This document shows, piece by piece, positions 1 through 9,026 of a stretch of DNA of 45,483 bases (within the stretch, counting starts at the first letter, position 1; every line of letters begins with the position of its first letter). Both the position numbers and the translations under genes were made by a program. The notes beneath the pieces were generated by a model. The model saw only the letters and a program-made list of their open reading frames with translations. It was not told the origin of the DNA and did not search any database. Source of the stretch: Alistipes sp. UBA936 (GTDB lineage Bacteria > Bacteroidota > Bacteroidia > Bacteroidales > Rikenellaceae); assembly GCA_002293505.1 (NCBI GenBank), contig DBDI01000004.1, positions 1-45,483 of the forward strand. The letters run 5' to 3'.

Positions 1-1215
1 CAGACCTTCCAACTGCCTATCCTTTACGCAGTTTGGCCTGTCGACAAGCCTCTGCCCGCGAGCATCGAATACGTGATTGACCACGAGATCGCGCGGCCGG
101 TGAGGGCGCAAACGATGGCGGCGGAAGATGTGATCACATTAACCGGTTACGTCAAAACATACGACTCGCAACTTGGGCGTAATGTCGGGGTTGCGAATGT
201 TCTGATACAATATCAGAAAGCAAATCTGGAGCTTGCCTTTGCCGTTACCGGTGGCGATGGACAATTTACCGTTCAAACGTCTATACCTATGTCTCAGACA
301 AACGATTACGAGTGGATGGTTCAACATCTTATCTTGCAGTTTGGTGGCAATTATTATCATACCATTCCGTGGAGAGTCACCACTGAGAACAGCACTGCTG
401 CAATAACAATGTCCGTGGGTGCCAATTTCCCTGTCGGCAGGTGGAGTCTCTATTATCCCTATCCCGAAATCATAATTCCTGACACCCGCCAATTGGGTTC
501 AATATGGAGAGCCGCAAACTACTTCTATTATCAACAGAACGATTTTCCTAGAAACTCCCCCTCGGGAGGAACACGAATAATCGCGAATGATTTCTCCGGT
601 GGTAGAACGAATGGCTCTTTCGGATTCCCTTCCTGCAACATTAATATTTACAATAATGGACACTCTGACTCGAATGTAATAGGGACAACCCTGCACGAAT
701 TAGGGCATCTAACCCATTACTCCAACAACACTATAACTTTCACGCGCACTCACGATTTGTTGCGTGAATCATTTGCTGACTATTCAGGATGGTCTTTGGG
801 AGAAAAGTATTATGTGTCTTATGGCTGGAAACAACCCGGTGGATTGATAACGACAACAAATCCATCTCCGTATAGAGAGGATGTCGATATCACGGCTTGT
901 GCAGATCAGGACTGGAGAAGCACTCGTGCACCGGATTATGGTTGGTATTCTCCTCTATTTATCGACCTGACGGATGATGTCAACCAACACGCGTTCTTCA
1001 GAGATCCGGAATACAGATATTTTCTAAACGAGAATATCGCAAATGTACCCTCATCCTTGATTTGGGAGGTAATCACCACGAGCACGGATTGGACACAATG
1101 CAGACAGAAACTCTCACAACGACTGGTTCCGACTTATTGCACAAGTACTCAGTTAGAGGCTTATTTGGTCAACTTTGATGAGTGGTTTGATGATTTTGGA
1201 CACATTGTGCTATGA
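1..1215 (+). CDS. Secreted HExxH zinc metallopeptidase (5'-truncated by the window edge)
   Basis: The frame is open from base 1, so the N-terminus lies outside the window; the GTG at 73 is not the real start. The first visible ~110 residues look like a transthyretin/carboxypeptidase-regulatory-type beta-sandwich (an ITLTGYVKTY strand, then a TGGDGQFTV strand). At 691-720 the sequence encodes LHELGHLTHY, a classic HExxH zinc motif. About 20 residues later RESFADY offers a glutamate placed as the third ligand of gluzincin-type peptidases. I infer a secreted or surface zinc peptidase; no specific family is recognised. The stop overlaps the ATG of the next lipoprotein gene (ATGA), so the two are translationally coupled. 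The pair is AT-richer than the secDF operon that follows, which suggests accessory DNA. Confidence 0.75.
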   Translation, partial: QTFQLPILYAVWPVDKPLPASIEYVIDHEIARPVRAQTMAAEDVITLTGYVKTYDSQLGRNVGVANVLIQYQKANLELAFAVTGGDGQFTVQTSIPMSQTNDYEWMVQHLILQFGGNYYHTIPWRVTTENSTAAITMSVGANFPVGRWSLYYPYPEIIIPDTRQLGSIWRAANYFYYQQNDFPRNSPSGGTRIIANDFSGGRTNGSFGFPSCNINIYNNGHSDSNVIGTTLHELGHLTHYSNNTITFTRTHDLLRESFADYSGWSLGEKYYVSYGWKQPGGLITTTNPSPYREDVDITACADQDWRSTRAPDYGWYSPLFIDLTDDVNQHAFFRDPEYRYFLNENIANVPSSLIWEVITTSTDWTQCRQKLSQRLVPTYCTSTQLEAYLVNFDEWFDDFGHIVL

Positions 1216-1697
1216 AAAAGTTCTTTTTATTGATCGCGTTGGTTGCGCTATCTATAAGTTGTGATGATAAAGAACCTAAAGAAACTGTACTTGTTGATTA
1301 CGGCTACGATTGGAAGTTTTATGTGAAGAATGAAACGGATAAGAAAATAGTCTTGACCGAAGAATATCCATGGGGACCATTTGGGGGTCCTTTCACTCTT
1401 GCCAATGGAGACAGCCAAATGATTGCGTGGAACAGCCGATTGGGGGGAGAGAGCAAAAGCAAGCGAGAAGACCTGTATGAGGATGGTGATTATCGCTTTG
1501 GAGTCGGTGGTGTAATCGGAGTCGGCGACACATACTACATCAATTATGCGTATACGATGACTGCCGATGATAAGAAAGTCTCCGACGATATTTGGTTACG
1601 CAAGTATTGGTCGTTCGAATCCGACTTCTATGTATGTACCTACGCCCTGATAGTGACAGACGAGCTGTTGGAGCAACTGGCCGAGGAGGAAGAATAA
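1212..1697 (+). CDS. Small lipoprotein of unknown function
   Basis: 161 residues. A short basic start (MKK), a hydrophobic stretch and the lipobox LSISC at about residue 17 predict a lipid-anchored protein. The mature part is rich in charged and aromatic residues and ends in an acidic EEE tail. I do not recognise a family. It overlaps the stop codon of the upstream metallopeptidase by four bases, so it is probably made together with it. It could be a partner, inhibitor or surface anchor of that enzyme; this is inference from position only. The unit ends at the terminator at 1724-1750. Confidence 0.75.
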   Translation: MKKFFLLIALVALSISCDDKEPKETVLVDYGYDWKFYVKNETDKKIVLTEEYPWGPFGGPFTLANGDSQMIAWNSRLGGESKSKREDLYEDGDYRFGVGGVIGVGDTYYINYAYTMTADDKKVSDDIWLRKYWSFESDFYVCTYALIVTDELLEQLAEEEE

Positions 1698-1723
1698 CTC
1701 CCGATGCAGAACGCAACGAAAAG

Positions 1724-1750
1724 GCCCGGACGGAAGTTCGGGCTTTTTTT
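1724..1750 (+). terminator. Rho-independent terminator after the metallopeptidase/lipoprotein unit
   Basis: GCCCGGAC (1724-1731) pairs with GTTCGGGC (1736-1743) with one G-T wobble, around a GGAA (GNRA) tetraloop. It is followed directly by seven T (1744-1750). This separates the left-edge genes from the secDF operon. Confidence 0.9.
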
Positions 1751-1785
1751 AAACAAAGGCCAGCGGCGGTTTGTAATTAATTTAC

Positions 1786-1793
1786 TATCTTTG
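1786..1793 (+). promoter_or_regulatory. Bacteroidota -7 box for the secDF operon
   Basis: TATCTTTG matches TAnnTTTG and lies 40 bases before the secDF ATG, directly after the upstream terminator. No TTTG is seen at the usual 19-21 base spacing upstream, so only the -7 half is supported. Confidence 0.6.
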
Positions 1794-1833
1794 CGCCTCG
1801 AACTATGCCGATAATTACAAAACTTAAATAACA

Positions 1834-4800
1834 ATGCAAAACAAAGGATTCATCAGGCTCATCACCGTACTACTCGTACTGGCCTGCGCCTACTCGCTGT
1901 CGTTCACGCTGGCAACCAAAATCACAGAACGCAAAGCAGCACAAACCGAAAACCCGCAAGCCTATCTGGACAGCCTGCGGAACCAGAAAATCTATCTGGG
2001 ATTCACCTACAAGGAGTGTCAGGAAAGAGAGATCAATCTGGGGCTCGACCTGAGAGGCGGGATGAACGTGATGATGCAGATCTCGGTCGAGGATGTCGTC
2101 AGGGCAATGTCGAACGGCAGCCAGGATCCGACCTTCAACGCCGCGATGGCCGAAGCAAGAGCAGCCCAAGCAAACAGCAACGACGACTTCATAACTCTTT
2201 TTGCGAGGTCCTACGACCGACTCTCGGGAGGAGCGCCGCTGGCGTATATCTTCAACACGCCCGACCTGAAGGAGCAGATTCTGCCGACGAGCACCAACGA
2301 TGATGTGGTGAAAGTGCTCAGGGAGCAGACCGAGGGTGCGATCTCCAACTCGTTCAATGTGTTGCGCAACCGTATCGACCGCTTCGGGGTGGCGAATCCT
2401 AACATCCAGAGGCTGGACAACGGCCGGGTTCTGATCGAACTGCCGGGTGTGAAGGAGCCGGAGCGTGTGCGTAAACTGCTGCAAGGCACGGCGTCGCTGG
2501 AGTTCTGGTCGACGTTCGACAACAACGAAATATTCCCCGCGCTGGTCGAAGCAAACGCCGAAGTGGCGAGGCTGAACCAAATCTCGGGAACAGAACTGGC
2601 CGCGGTCGAAGCAGAGGCAGTCGCTCAAACGCCCACCTCGGACGCTCCGGCGGCGCAAGTGGAGCAGCCAATAGATGAAACCACGGTCGCGGATCAGGAT
2701 ATTCTGGACGAAATAGCTCAGGCGGGTCTTACGAGTGAACTGGCCCCGGCAACCGACCGCAACGACCTGTTCGCAAAACTGTTACCCATCGGGCCCAATG
2801 TTCGCGGACCCGTGATCGGGATGGCAGCATCGTACGACACCGCCGCAGTGAACCGCTACTTCGCTATGCCGCAGGTGAAAGCCGTATTGCCGCGTGAGCT
2901 GCGACTGATGTGGGGCGTGAGAGCATCCGACAGGATCGAAAATATGTTCGAACTCTACGCCATCAATGCCAACACCAGAGACGGACGAGCACCGCTGGAT
3001 GGAGGTGTGATCACCAACGCAACGGGAACGTTCGGTCAGAGCGGCTCGTCTGCAGAAGTGGATATGGCGATGAACTCGACCGGAGCAAGGGCGTGGGCGA
3101 ACCTCACGCGAGACAATATCGGAAAGAGCGTGGCAATTGTGCTGGACGGGTATGTGTACTCCGCCCCGACGGTGAACGACGAGATCACAGGCGGACGCTC
3201 GCAAATCACAGGAAACTTTACGATCCAAGAAGCAACCGACCTCGCTAACGTTTTGGAATCGGGCAAGCTGCCCGCGCCGGCGCATATTATTCAGGACTCG
3301 GTGGTGGGCCCGTCGCTGGGTCGCGACTCGATCAACGCAGGGATGACCTCGTTCCTGCTGGCGTTCGTACTGGTGCTGATCTATATGTGTCTATACTATA
3401 ACAGGGCCGGATGGTTCTCATCCATCGCGTTGGTGCTTAACCTGTTCCTGCTGTTCGGTGTGCTGGTTTCGTTCGGCGCCGTGTTGACCCTGCCGGGGAT
3501 CGCGGGTATCGTGCTGACGATGGGGATGGCCGTGGATGCGAACGTGATCATATATGAACGAATCAAGGAGGAGCTCAGGGCCGGAAAGGGTCTCGGGCTG
3601 GCGGTAGTCGAAGGGTACAAGAACGCGTACTCGGCAATTCTGGACGGAAACATCACCACGATCATCACGGGTATCGTACTGTTTGTCTTCGGAACAGGCC
3701 CCGTACAGGGCTTCGCAACGACTCTTATTATAGGTATCATCACCTCGCTCTACACCTCGATCTTCATCACGAGGTTGCTGATCGACAGCCGTGTAGCGAA
3801 GGGCAAAGCGGTGAGCTTCTCGCGCAAGTGGAACGTGAACTTCCTGACCAACACAAAGTTCGACTTCATCGGAAAGCGCAAATACTCATACATAATCTCA
3901 GGAGCTCTGATCATCATCACCTTCGTGTCGATCTTCACCCGCGGATTCAATATGGGTGTGGATTTCTCGGGCGGCCGTGCTTATGTGGTGCACTTCGACC
4001 AAACGGTGGAAGACGAAGCAGTCAGGGAACGTATGACCGCAGTGTTCGACGACATAGCCGAAGGCGGAGCGTCGAGCTGGGAAGTGAAAACATACGGAAC
4101 CGAAGGAACCGACAAACGAATCCTGTCGCAGTATAAGTTCGACGACGACAGCGACGAAGCAACAGCCGAAGTGAACCGACTACTGTGGGAAGCATTGAAC
4201 CCGCTGTTCGCCGAACCACTGACGCTGGAGCAATTCAACAGCACGCAAGATGTGATCTACGGTGTGATCCAGAGCGACAAGGTGGGACCGGCCGTGGCAA
4301 GCGAGATCCGTGTCAAGGCAACGTGGGCCGTGGTGCTCTCGCTGCTGGCGATCGGGCTATACATCATTATGAGGTTCCGCAGGTGGCAATGGGGTATGGG
4401 TGCGGTCGTCTCGCTGACACACAACGCGATACTCGTCTTCGGGCTATTCTCGCTGTTCTGGGGAGTTCTGCCCTTCGCGCTCGAAATCGACCAATCGTTC
4501 ATCGCCGCAATCCTGACAATCATCGGCTACTCGATCAACGACACCGTGGTGATCTTCGACCGAATCCGTGAGTACAACAAGCTCTATCCCAAGCACAGCA
4601 TCCGCGAAAACATCAACGGAGCAATCAACTCGACGCTGGGCCGTACGATGAACACCTCGGGAACAACCATAGTAACGCTACTGGCGATCTTCCTGTTCGG
4701 AGGAACCGTCATCCGTGGGTTCATCCTCGCACTGTTGGTAGGGATCGTCGTGGGAACCTATTCGTCGGTATTCGTGGCAACGCCGGTGGCATACGATATG

Positions 4801-4848
4801 ATGAAGCGTGCGGTGCAGAGCAAAGCCGTGGGGAGCAAAAAGAAATAG
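1834..4848 (+). CDS. secDF: Protein translocase SecDF (fused SecD-SecF)
   Basis: 1004 residues, the usual size of fused SecDF in Bacteroidota. It is an inner-membrane RND-type subunit that uses the proton gradient to help pull proteins through SecYEG. The SecD half has an N-terminal membrane helix, the DLRGGMNV motif near residue 70, a large periplasmic domain and a helical bundle with VDANVIIYERIKEE. The SecF half repeats the pattern with GVDFSGGRAY and GYSINDTVVIFDRIREY. The start at 1834 gives a normal membrane-anchor N-terminus. The following gene begins 8 bases after its stop, so it heads a four-gene operon with the Rid-like, ccsB and ccsA genes. Confidence 0.97.
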   Translation: MQNKGFIRLITVLLVLACAYSLSFTLATKITERKAAQTENPQAYLDSLRNQKIYLGFTYKECQEREINLGLDLRGGMNVMMQISVEDVVRAMSNGSQDPTFNAAMAEARAAQANSNDDFITLFARSYDRLSGGAPLAYIFNTPDLKEQILPTSTNDDVVKVLREQTEGAISNSFNVLRNRIDRFGVANPNIQRLDNGRVLIELPGVKEPERVRKLLQGTASLEFWSTFDNNEIFPALVEANAEVARLNQISGTELAAVEAEAVAQTPTSDAPAAQVEQPIDETTVADQDILDEIAQAGLTSELAPATDRNDLFAKLLPIGPNVRGPVIGMAASYDTAAVNRYFAMPQVKAVLPRELRLMWGVRASDRIENMFELYAINANTRDGRAPLDGGVITNATGTFGQSGSSAEVDMAMNSTGARAWANLTRDNIGKSVAIVLDGYVYSAPTVNDEITGGRSQITGNFTIQEATDLANVLESGKLPAPAHIIQDSVVGPSLGRDSINAGMTSFLLAFVLVLIYMCLYYNRAGWFSSIALVLNLFLLFGVLVSFGAVLTLPGIAGIVLTMGMAVDANVIIYERIKEELRAGKGLGLAVVEGYKNAYSAILDGNITTIITGIVLFVFGTGPVQGFATTLIIGIITSLYTSIFITRLLIDSRVAKGKAVSFSRKWNVNFLTNTKFDFIGKRKYSYIISGALIIITFVSIFTRGFNMGVDFSGGRAYVVHFDQTVEDEAVRERMTAVFDDIAEGGASSWEVKTYGTEGTDKRILSQYKFDDDSDEATAEVNRLLWEALNPLFAEPLTLEQFNSTQDVIYGVIQSDKVGPAVASEIRVKATWAVVLSLLAIGLYIIMRFRRWQWGMGAVVSLTHNAILVFGLFSLFWGVLPFALEIDQSFIAAILTIIGYSINDTVVIFDRIREYNKLYPKHSIRENINGAINSTLGRTMNTSGTTIVTLLAIFLFGGTVIRGFILALLVGIVVGTYSSVFVATPVAYDMMKRAVQSKAVGSKKK

Positions 4849-4856
4849 GCTTCAGT

Positions 4857-5990
4857 ATGGGGGGCTCGGTGACGACGGGGGCGGCGGGGGAAGCTGGGGC
4901 TGCGGGTGTGGTGACGACACTAAAGGCCGCGGGGGGAGAGTACCACGTGGTGATAGAGGGGACGGATCCAACCCTGAGCACGGAAGAACAGTATAACGCC
5001 ATCGAGAGAGAACTGGGCCGACTGACGCGGGAGGTGTTGCCTTCGGAAACGGAAGAGGCGTTCAGGCGGTACTTTGTGAGTGACGCCGTGGGCCAAGCAA
5101 AATGGCTGGAGGATCGGAGCGAAGAGGCAACATCAATAGTTCAACAACCGCCGCTCAATGGGACGAAAGTTGCCCTGTGGGTGTGGTTCGTGGACGGAGG
5201 GCGCAATACCACGTATCGTCATCTGTTCCACACCCAAATGCACCACCAAACAGAGGGCAAAACGGCAAGCGACACGGGGAGGGGTGAGGCGGAGCAGACC
5301 GAAGAGGTCTTCGGCAACTACATCGAACGGCTGGCCGAGGAGGGTCTCACGCTCGCGGCAAATACCGTACGCACGTGGATTTTCGTGCAAGGGATCGACA
5401 CCCACTATGCAGATATGGTCGCGGCGCGGCGCGAACTGTTTGAACAACAGGGCCTCACGCCCAAAACACACTACATCGCCAGCACGGGAATCGAGGGAAA
5501 GTACATCCATCCGGAGGTCACCGTGCTGATGGATGCCTATGCGGTCGACGGTCTGCAACCCGGCCAGGTGACCTATCTAAGGGGCGCGACCCACCTCAAT
5601 CAGACACACCAATACGGCGTGACGTTCGAGCGTGCAACCGCAATCGACTACGGCGACAGGCGACACATTCTCGTCTCGGGAACGGCCAGCATCGACAACA
5701 AAGGGCAGATCGTCCATCCGGGTGACGTAGAGGGGCAACTCGGCCGCGTGCTCGAAAACATCGAGGTGCTACTGCGCGAGGGAGGGTGCGAACTGGGTGA
5801 CATTGCGCAAATGATTGTATACTTGCGTGATCCTGCCGATTATGCGGTTGTGACGCAGCGACTGGCTAAGGAATTCCCCGACACACCGCGGGTGATCGTC
5901 TGGGCACCGGTTTGCCGTCCGGGCTGGCTCGTCGAAATAGAGTGCATCGCGATCAAACTCTCCGGAAACGACCGATATGCGCCGTTCTAA
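4857..5990 (+). CDS. Rid/YjgF-superfamily protein with chorismatase-like layout
   Basis: 377 residues, far longer than a stand-alone RidA (~130). The C-terminal ~130 residues carry a YjgF/Rid fold (VSGTASIDNKGQIVHPGDVE, then GQLGRVLENIEVLL and a conserved CRPGWLVEIE end). Upstream there is a related half with RTWIFVQGID and YIASTGIEG. The N-terminus is Gly/Ala-rich. A duplicated Rid-like fold of this size is the layout of chorismatases of the FkbO/Hyg5/XanB2 type, so an enzyme acting on chorismate is possible; plain Rid-type deaminase activity is the alternative. It lies 8 bases after secDF and overlaps ccsB by 14 bases, so it is co-transcribed with cytochrome c maturation genes. Confidence 0.7.
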   Translation: MGGSVTTGAAGEAGAAGVVTTLKAAGGEYHVVIEGTDPTLSTEEQYNAIERELGRLTREVLPSETEEAFRRYFVSDAVGQAKWLEDRSEEATSIVQQPPLNGTKVALWVWFVDGGRNTTYRHLFHTQMHHQTEGKTASDTGRGEAEQTEEVFGNYIERLAEEGLTLAANTVRTWIFVQGIDTHYADMVAARRELFEQQGLTPKTHYIASTGIEGKYIHPEVTVLMDAYAVDGLQPGQVTYLRGATHLNQTHQYGVTFERATAIDYGDRRHILVSGTASIDNKGQIVHPGDVEGQLGRVLENIEVLLREGGCELGDIAQMIVYLRDPADYAVVTQRLAKEFPDTPRVIVWAPVCRPGWLVEIECIAIKLSGNDRYAPF

Positions 5991-6642
5991 TTCTCGCGTC
6001 CTTACAGTGGTTTGGATCGGAATGATCGTCGTGCTCGCGGGAGCAACGTTTTTCGAAAAATTCAGGGGCACCGAAGCAGCACACGACCAGATCTATGGCG
6101 CGTGGTGGTTCTCCGTGCTGTGGGGTGTGTTCGCCGCAATCGGGCTGGTGGAAGTCTTGCACGGGCGGCTTTTGCGGCGCGACCCGGCACTCGGAATGTT
6201 ACACCTCTCTTTCGTCGTGATAATCGCGGGGGCTATGTGTACAAAACTGTGGGGCGAAACGGGACAGATCGCGCTCTCGGTGGACAATGAGCCACTCGTG
6301 CGCGGGATAGAGCTACCGTTCGAAGTGAGGCTCGACAGCTTTACGGTCGAATATCACGAAGGCACGAACACGCCGTCGGACTACGTTTCGCGTGTAACGG
6401 TGCGCGACAAAAGCGGCAAGGGCGGTATGCGACAGGGGCGGGTGTCGATGAACCGGATACTGAAGCACCGCGGCTACAGGCTCTACCAGTCGTCGTTATC
6501 GCCCGACCACTCGACAACCATACTGGCAATCAACCACGACCCGGTCGGGATCGCGGTCACGTATACGGGTTTTGCGATGTTTTTCCTCTCCGGACTGTTT
6601 CTCACTTTACGTCGACTATGGAAGCCCTGCTGTTCAAGGTAA
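5977..6642 (+). CDS. Cytochrome c biogenesis protein, ResB/CcsB-like
   Basis: 221 residues. Three membrane segments lie in the first ~95 residues, then a periplasmic domain (~100 residues, with SFTVEYHEGT and LKHRGYRLYQSS, typical of ResB), then a fourth membrane segment near 190-210. ResB/CcsB works with CcsA to deliver haem to apocytochromes c outside the membrane (system II). It overlaps the Rid-like gene by 14 bases and the ccsA-like gene by 25, showing tight coupling. Many Bacteroidota carry this as one fused CcsBA; here the two halves are separate genes. Confidence 0.85.
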   Translation: MRRSNSRVLTVVWIGMIVVLAGATFFEKFRGTEAAHDQIYGAWWFSVLWGVFAAIGLVEVLHGRLLRRDPALGMLHLSFVVIIAGAMCTKLWGETGQIALSVDNEPLVRGIELPFEVRLDSFTVEYHEGTNTPSDYVSRVTVRDKSGKGGMRQGRVSMNRILKHRGYRLYQSSLSPDHSTTILAINHDPVGIAVTYTGFAMFFLSGLFLTLRRLWKPCCSR

Positions 6643-7382
6643 ATCTGGCGGTGGGTGTCGCTGCTATGGTGCTAATGTTCACGGTGAAAGGGCCGCGATG
6701 GAGGGTGCGTGTCGAGATGGCGGAGCTGGTGGTTCTACTACTCTCGCTGGGATGTCTGAGCGTGTCGATTGCGTTGCGGACACGGCTGGCCGGACGGTTG
6801 CCATTCGAGTCGGGACCCGCAGTGATGCTGTCGCTGGCGTGGGTAGCGATGCTCGCGGGAGTGTTGTTCCGGCGGCGAAATGCGCTCGCGCTGCCGTTCG
6901 GGTTCGTCGCCTCGGGGTGCGCACTGCTGGTGGCCCATCTTGGGACGGCCTCGGAGGTCTCCCCCATCCCACCGGTGCTCGCATCGCCGCTGCTGAGTCT
7001 CCACGTATCGGTGATTATGGTCGCATACGTACTGCTGGCGTTCACGGCGTTCAATGCGGTGGTGGCACTGTGCTCGCGGGACGTCGAGGCGATGCGGCAC
7101 GCCCGAGTGGGGAGTCTCGCGTGTCTGCGTCCGGCGCTACTTCTGCTCGGGACGGGAATCGGGATCGGGGCCGTGTGGGCCAACATCTCGTGGGGCGGCT
7201 ACTGGAGCTGGGACCCGAAAGAGGTGTGGGCGCTGGTGACTTTTCTGACCTACGCGCTGGTACTGCACCGACGGGAACTATCGCCGCGGGGGTTTCACAT
7301 TCTGGTCGCCGTGGCCTTCATCACGGTTCTGGTCACCTACTTTGGGATCAATCTTTTTTTTGGAGGGATGCACGCGTATTAA
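6618..7382 (+). CDS. Cytochrome c biogenesis protein, ResC/CcsA-like
   Basis: 254 residues, mostly hydrophobic with about seven to eight membrane segments. It contains the tryptophan-rich WWD haem-handling signature WGGYWSWDPKEVWAL near residue 195, and histidines (SLHVSV, VLHRRE) placed as expected for haem ligands. It forms the system II cytochrome c synthase with the overlapping CcsB-like protein: haem export and thioether attachment to secreted cytochromes. The ATG at 6618 lies inside the end of ccsB. Last gene of the secDF operon; no clear terminator is seen after it. Confidence 0.9.
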   Translation: MEALLFKVNLAVGVAAMVLMFTVKGPRWRVRVEMAELVVLLLSLGCLSVSIALRTRLAGRLPFESGPAVMLSLAWVAMLAGVLFRRRNALALPFGFVASGCALLVAHLGTASEVSPIPPVLASPLLSLHVSVIMVAYVLLAFTAFNAVVALCSRDVEAMRHARVGSLACLRPALLLLGTGIGIGAVWANISWGGYWSWDPKEVWALVTFLTYALVLHRRELSPRGFHILVAVAFITVLVTYFGINLFFGGMHAY

Positions 7383-7587
7383 GGTTTTCAGCTCAGGGTG
7401 CTTGGCCATCACGCAATCGGCAGCGGTATTGAGGTCGACTATGAACCACTTATGGAACCTCCAGGCGGAAGCGAAAAACAGCGTGCTCCCTCACCAGACA
7501 ATACTTCGTGGAATTGGAAACGTGGTCGCCGGGGTACAGCTCTGTGACAGATGAGATAGACAATCGCCACGACCACCGTACCGGGAA

Positions 7588-8547
7588 TCAGATAGGCGAA
7601 AGGTTTGCGGGAGCGAAGCTACACAAAATTTTCGTAATCCACTCTGTCACCTCGACGGGAGAGACAACTTCGGTAGTGTCGGCGTGGGCGAGAACCCAAC
7701 GGGCCATTGTCTCGACGGAGTAAGTCATATAAGTTTGTTCGAGGCGGCCGTCGGGCAATTCCTGCTGTTCGACAAGGCCGAGGAAAAAACTCGCATCGCG
7801 GTTACGGCGAGCGGTCTCGGAGGTGGTGCGGATAACGACACGAGTAAGGCAGTTCGGGTCGTCGTGCCCAAGGAGCGATACCTGAGGCGGGTGGGCAGCG
7901 ATGGTGTGGGGACAGTCGGTGACAGTGAGGCTGGCGATACGGTCGAGGCGGAAGGTGCGGTACTCGCCCCGGAGATGGCACCACGCAGTTAGGTACCAAC
8001 GAGGGTGGGAAAAGCTAACCCCGACCGCCTCGACCAGGCGGCGGGAAGAGCCATCGGCGCCGTTAGTGTAATCCATCTCGATGATCACGCGGTCGGCAAT
8101 GCTGCGAAGGATTGTCTGCAAGAGGCCGGGGGTCGTCTCGGGAGGAGTGTGGCGGCTACGGTGGACGTGGATCGAGTCGTCCAGACCAGCCAACTGCTCT
8201 TTACCCGCTCCGCGCATCACGGCCCGGATCTTGTCCATCCCGCGGTGGAACTGCTCGCCGGTGTCGCGGTCGGCTATCTGCTCGACAACCTTTTCAGCCG
8301 TGAGAAACGCCGTAGCCTCTTCGCGAGTGAACATCAAAGGCGGAAGGCGATAACCTTCCATAAGCGAATACCCCACCCCGGCGTCACCACAGATCGGCAC
8401 ACCGGCCTGTTCGAGAGTCCGGATGTCACGGTAGATGGTGCGCACACTGACACCAAAACGTTCGGCGCAGTCGGCCGCCCGAACAACCGAGCGCGACTGC
8501 AACCGAACGAGGATGGCCGATATGCGATCGAGCCGATTCATCTGCAT
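7588..8547 (-). CDS. WYL-domain transcriptional regulator (YafY type)
   Basis: 319 residues from the chosen start. The N-terminus has an HTH_11 winged helix (AADCAERFGVSVRTIYRDIR). The middle and end form a WYL domain with the characteristic YLTAWCHLRGEYRTFRLDRI. Such proteins usually sense a ligand or nucleic acid through the WYL part and repress or activate adjacent genes. The ATG at 8547 overlaps the TAA stop of the VOC gene (TAATG), which favours this start over the in-frame one seven codons earlier. The two-gene unit starts at the promoter near 8995. Confidence 0.9.
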   Translation of the reverse strand: MQMNRLDRISAILVRLQSRSVVRAADCAERFGVSVRTIYRDIRTLEQAGVPICGDAGVGYSLMEGYRLPPLMFTREEATAFLTAEKVVEQIADRDTGEQFHRGMDKIRAVMRGAGKEQLAGLDDSIHVHRSRHTPPETTPGLLQTILRSIADRVIIEMDYTNGADGSSRRLVEAVGVSFSHPRWYLTAWCHLRGEYRTFRLDRIASLTVTDCPHTIAAHPPQVSLLGHDDPNCLTRVVIRTTSETARRNRDASFFLGLVEQQELPDGRLEQTYMTYSVETMARWVLAHADTTEVVSPVEVTEWITKILCSFAPANLSPI

Positions 8548-8963
8548 TAGTCTTTCATAACGGCCCACTGGACACCGAACCGGTCGATAAACTCGCCGTA
8601 ACGCTCAGCGTAAAAAACCTTCTGGATAGGGCAATTGATACGCTGGGCGTCGCGGGATAGTTTGGCAAAAGCGCTCTCGGCCTGCTCGACAGAGTCGCAA
8701 ACCAGAGTAAGCATATTACCGCCCTTGGCGAACGAAACGGGATTACTCGGAAGGGTGTCGGCAACGCTCATACCACCGCCGGGAAAGACGATGCAGCAGT
8801 GGCCGATCAGGTTACCGAACTCGGCGGGAACAGTCCACTCGGGCGAAGGAGGAAACTGGTTATAACGGGTGAGGTTTTCGAGTTTGCCACCAAGGGCTTC
8901 GGCGTAGAAGTTGGCAGCCTGTTCGGCGTTACCGTTGAAAACGAGGTACGATGTAATTCTCAT
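8547..8963 (-). CDS. VOC-superfamily protein (PhnB/YjdN-like)
   Basis: 138 residues, one vicinal-oxygen-chelate module. The start ITSYLVFNGNAEQAANFYAE and the later FGNLIGHCCIVF and DRFGVQWAVMKD elements match PhnB/YjdN-like proteins, related to glyoxalases and 3-demethylubiquinone methyltransferase-like folds. The substrate is unknown. It is translationally coupled to the WYL regulator downstream, so it may be linked to whatever that regulator controls; this is inference from position. Confidence 0.85.
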   Translation of the reverse strand: MRITSYLVFNGNAEQAANFYAEALGGKLENLTRYNQFPPSPEWTVPAEFGNLIGHCCIVFPGGGMSVADTLPSNPVSFAKGGNMLTLVCDSVEQAESAFAKLSRDAQRINCPIQKVFYAERYGEFIDRFGVQWAVMKD

Positions 8964-8994
8964 AACGTCTGTTGTTTTTTAAGGTTTACGTCGA

Positions 8995-9002
8995 CAAAAG
9001 TA
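8995..9002 (-). promoter_or_regulatory. -7 box for the VOC/WYL unit
   Basis: Read on the minus strand, TACTTTTG fits TAnnTTTG and ends 31 bases before the VOC ATG. It lies just past the end of the ACT gene. Confidence 0.5.
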
Positions 9003-9026
9003 CCACCCCGCAGTGACAACCCACTG

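Noticed and set aside
7383..7587. 205-bp gap after ccsA with three short open minus-strand stretches (one with a hydrophobic run like GTVVVAIVYLI)
   Set aside because: None has a start codon or recognisable family and each is broken by a stop within about 60 codons. It could be a decayed gene, but the sequence does not establish that.
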